From NCBI GenBank assembly GCA_017381835.1, contig JAFOBK010000147.1, positions 1 to 6,389 on the forward strand: a DNA stretch of 6,389 nucleotides, written 5' to 3'. The stretch's first letter is position 1, and the number at the start of each line of letters is the position of its first letter. Below are positions 5,815 to 6,389 of the stretch, piece by piece. The translations under genes were made by a program, and so were the position numbers. The notes under the pieces were generated by a model that had not been told where the DNA came from, ran no database searches, and saw only the letters and a list, made by a program, of their open reading frames with translations. Source of the DNA: Oscillospiraceae bacterium (GTDB lineage Bacteria > Bacillota_A > Clostridia > Oscillospirales > Oscillospiraceae).

Positions 5815-5833
5815 TGTCAGTATATAACTGACA
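5815..5833 (+). promoter_or_regulatory. Intercistronic hairpin just before the symporter ribosome binding site
   Basis: TGTCAGT (5815-5821) and ACTGACA (5827-5833) pair perfectly around ATATA; one more G-U pair could extend the stem. It is immediately followed by the GAGAGGAG ribosome binding site. There is no U-tract, so it is not a terminator. It may protect or process the mRNA, set relative expression of the two genes, or be a DNA operator. Confidence 0.5.
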
Positions 5834-5849
5834 GAGAGGAGAAATTTCC

Positions 5850-6389
5850 ATGAAGAAAATTTTAACCAGTCTGCCCGCTAAGCTGCTGCTGGGCATCATC
5901 GTCGGTATCGTGATCGGCCTGATCGTTCCCGAAGGCGTTCTGAAGGTTCTGGTTCCCATCAAGAACATTATGGGCCAGCTGATCAACTTCATCGTTCCCC
6001 TGATCGTTATCGGCTTCATCGCTCCCTCCATCACCAAGCTGGGTGGCAATGCTACCAAGCTGCTGGGCGTTGCTCTGATCATTGCTTACGTTTCCTCCGT
6101 TCTGGCTGCTCTGCTGTCCATGAGCGCTGGCTACGTTCTGATCCCCGTTATGAACAACGCTTCCGAGGCTGCTGCTCTGAAGGAGCTGCCCGCTGATATC
6201 TTCGCACTGGGCATCCCCCAGATCATGCCTGTCATGTCCGCACTGGTCTTCTCCGTGCTGATCGGCCTGGCTGCTGTCTGGACCAAGGCTAAGACCATCA
6301 CTGCCGTCCTGCAGGAGTTCCAGAAGATCGTTCTGGATCTGGTTGCCAAGATCGTTATCCCCATCCTGCCCTTCTTCATCTGCCTGACC
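5850..6389 (+). CDS. DAACS (SDF) family dicarboxylate/amino acid:cation symporter, partial (3' end outside window)
   Basis: The first 180 codons are present with no stop before the right edge; family members have about 400 residues. The visible part shows membrane segments near 12-27, 41-62, 72-100, 127-144 and 160-180. The family pattern NFIVPLIVIGFIAPSITKLG (46-65) follows the second helix, and LGIPQIMPVMSALVFSVLIG (120-139) the fourth. Members import glutamate, aspartate, C4-dicarboxylates, serine/threonine (SstT) or cystine (TcyP) with sodium or protons. Substrate-binding residues lie in the missing C-terminal half, so substrate is not readable. GAGGAG (5836-5841) is eight bases before ATG. 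The gap to the desulfidase gene is 67 bp with no credible promoter, so the two are probably co-transcribed, and cysteine, cystine or serine import is a reasonable guess. Codon use is strongly biased to ATC, CTG, GTT and GCT, suggesting high expression. Confidence 0.9.
   Translation, partial: MKKILTSLPAKLLLGIIVGIVIGLIVPEGVLKVLVPIKNIMGQLINFIVPLIVIGFIAPSITKLGGNATKLLGVALIIAYVSSVLAALLSMSAGYVLIPVMNNASEAAALKELPADIFALGIPQIMPVMSALVFSVLIGLAAVWTKAKTITAVLQEFQKIVLDLVAKIVIPILPFFICLT

Noticed and set aside
5783..5849. Gap between the cyuA-like gene and the symporter gene as a terminator or new promoter
   Set aside because: The hairpin at 5815-5833 has no U-tract, and TATATA-like sequence there has no acceptable -35 at 16-18 bp, so co-transcription is more likely.

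Overview
The window looks like chromosomal DNA of an anaerobic Firmicute, most likely a gut-type clostridium (Oscillospiraceae-like). The evidence is indirect: consensus sigma-A promoters (one is TTGACA-17-TATAAT), AAGGAGG-type ribosome binding sites, compact hairpin plus U-tract terminators, moderate GC coding DNA beside very AT-rich promoters, and a gene set of amino-acid transporters, an oxygen-sensitive Fe-S desulfidase-type enzyme and a corrinoid-methyltransferase-like protein. No mobile element, CRISPR array, rRNA or tRNA was seen. Species cannot be read from the sequence.

Layout. (1) 1-382, minus: 5' part of an Lrp/AsnC-family regulator, cut by the left edge. (2) 383-669: AT-rich divergent control region with the regulator's own promoter, a perfect 9+9 inverted repeat on that promoter, a 21-bp-phased repeat array, and a consensus promoter for the rightward gene with a perfect 6+6 palindrome in its spacer. 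(3) 670-2010, plus: sodium:neurotransmitter-symporter (NSS/SNF) amino-acid transporter, closed by a strong terminator at 2026-2060 that probably serves both strands. (4) 2066-3584, minus: a two-gene unit, an MtaA/UroD-like methyltransferase-family protein followed with an 11-bp overlap by a GNAT acetyltransferase. (5) 3755-4195, plus: a small protein with one membrane anchor and a helical tail, with its own terminator. (6) 4359-6389, plus: a promoter, an Fe-S L-cysteine desulfidase (CyuA/YhaM, UPF0597 family), an intercistronic hairpin, and the first 180 codons of a DAACS (SDF) family symporter cut by the right edge.

How it may work together. Two parts concern amino-acid uptake or breakdown. 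CyuA-type enzymes cleave cysteine to pyruvate, ammonia and sulfide. In enterobacteria cyuA is paired with a transporter and controlled by an Lrp-family regulator. Here cyuA is followed by a transporter of a different family, and an Lrp-family regulator lies about 4 kb away, divergent from an NSS transporter. An AT-rich stretch before the cyuA promoter resembles one of the repeats in the regulator's control region, so one regulator for both units is a testable but weak hypothesis. The MtaA-like/GNAT pair and the small membrane protein have no evident link to this.
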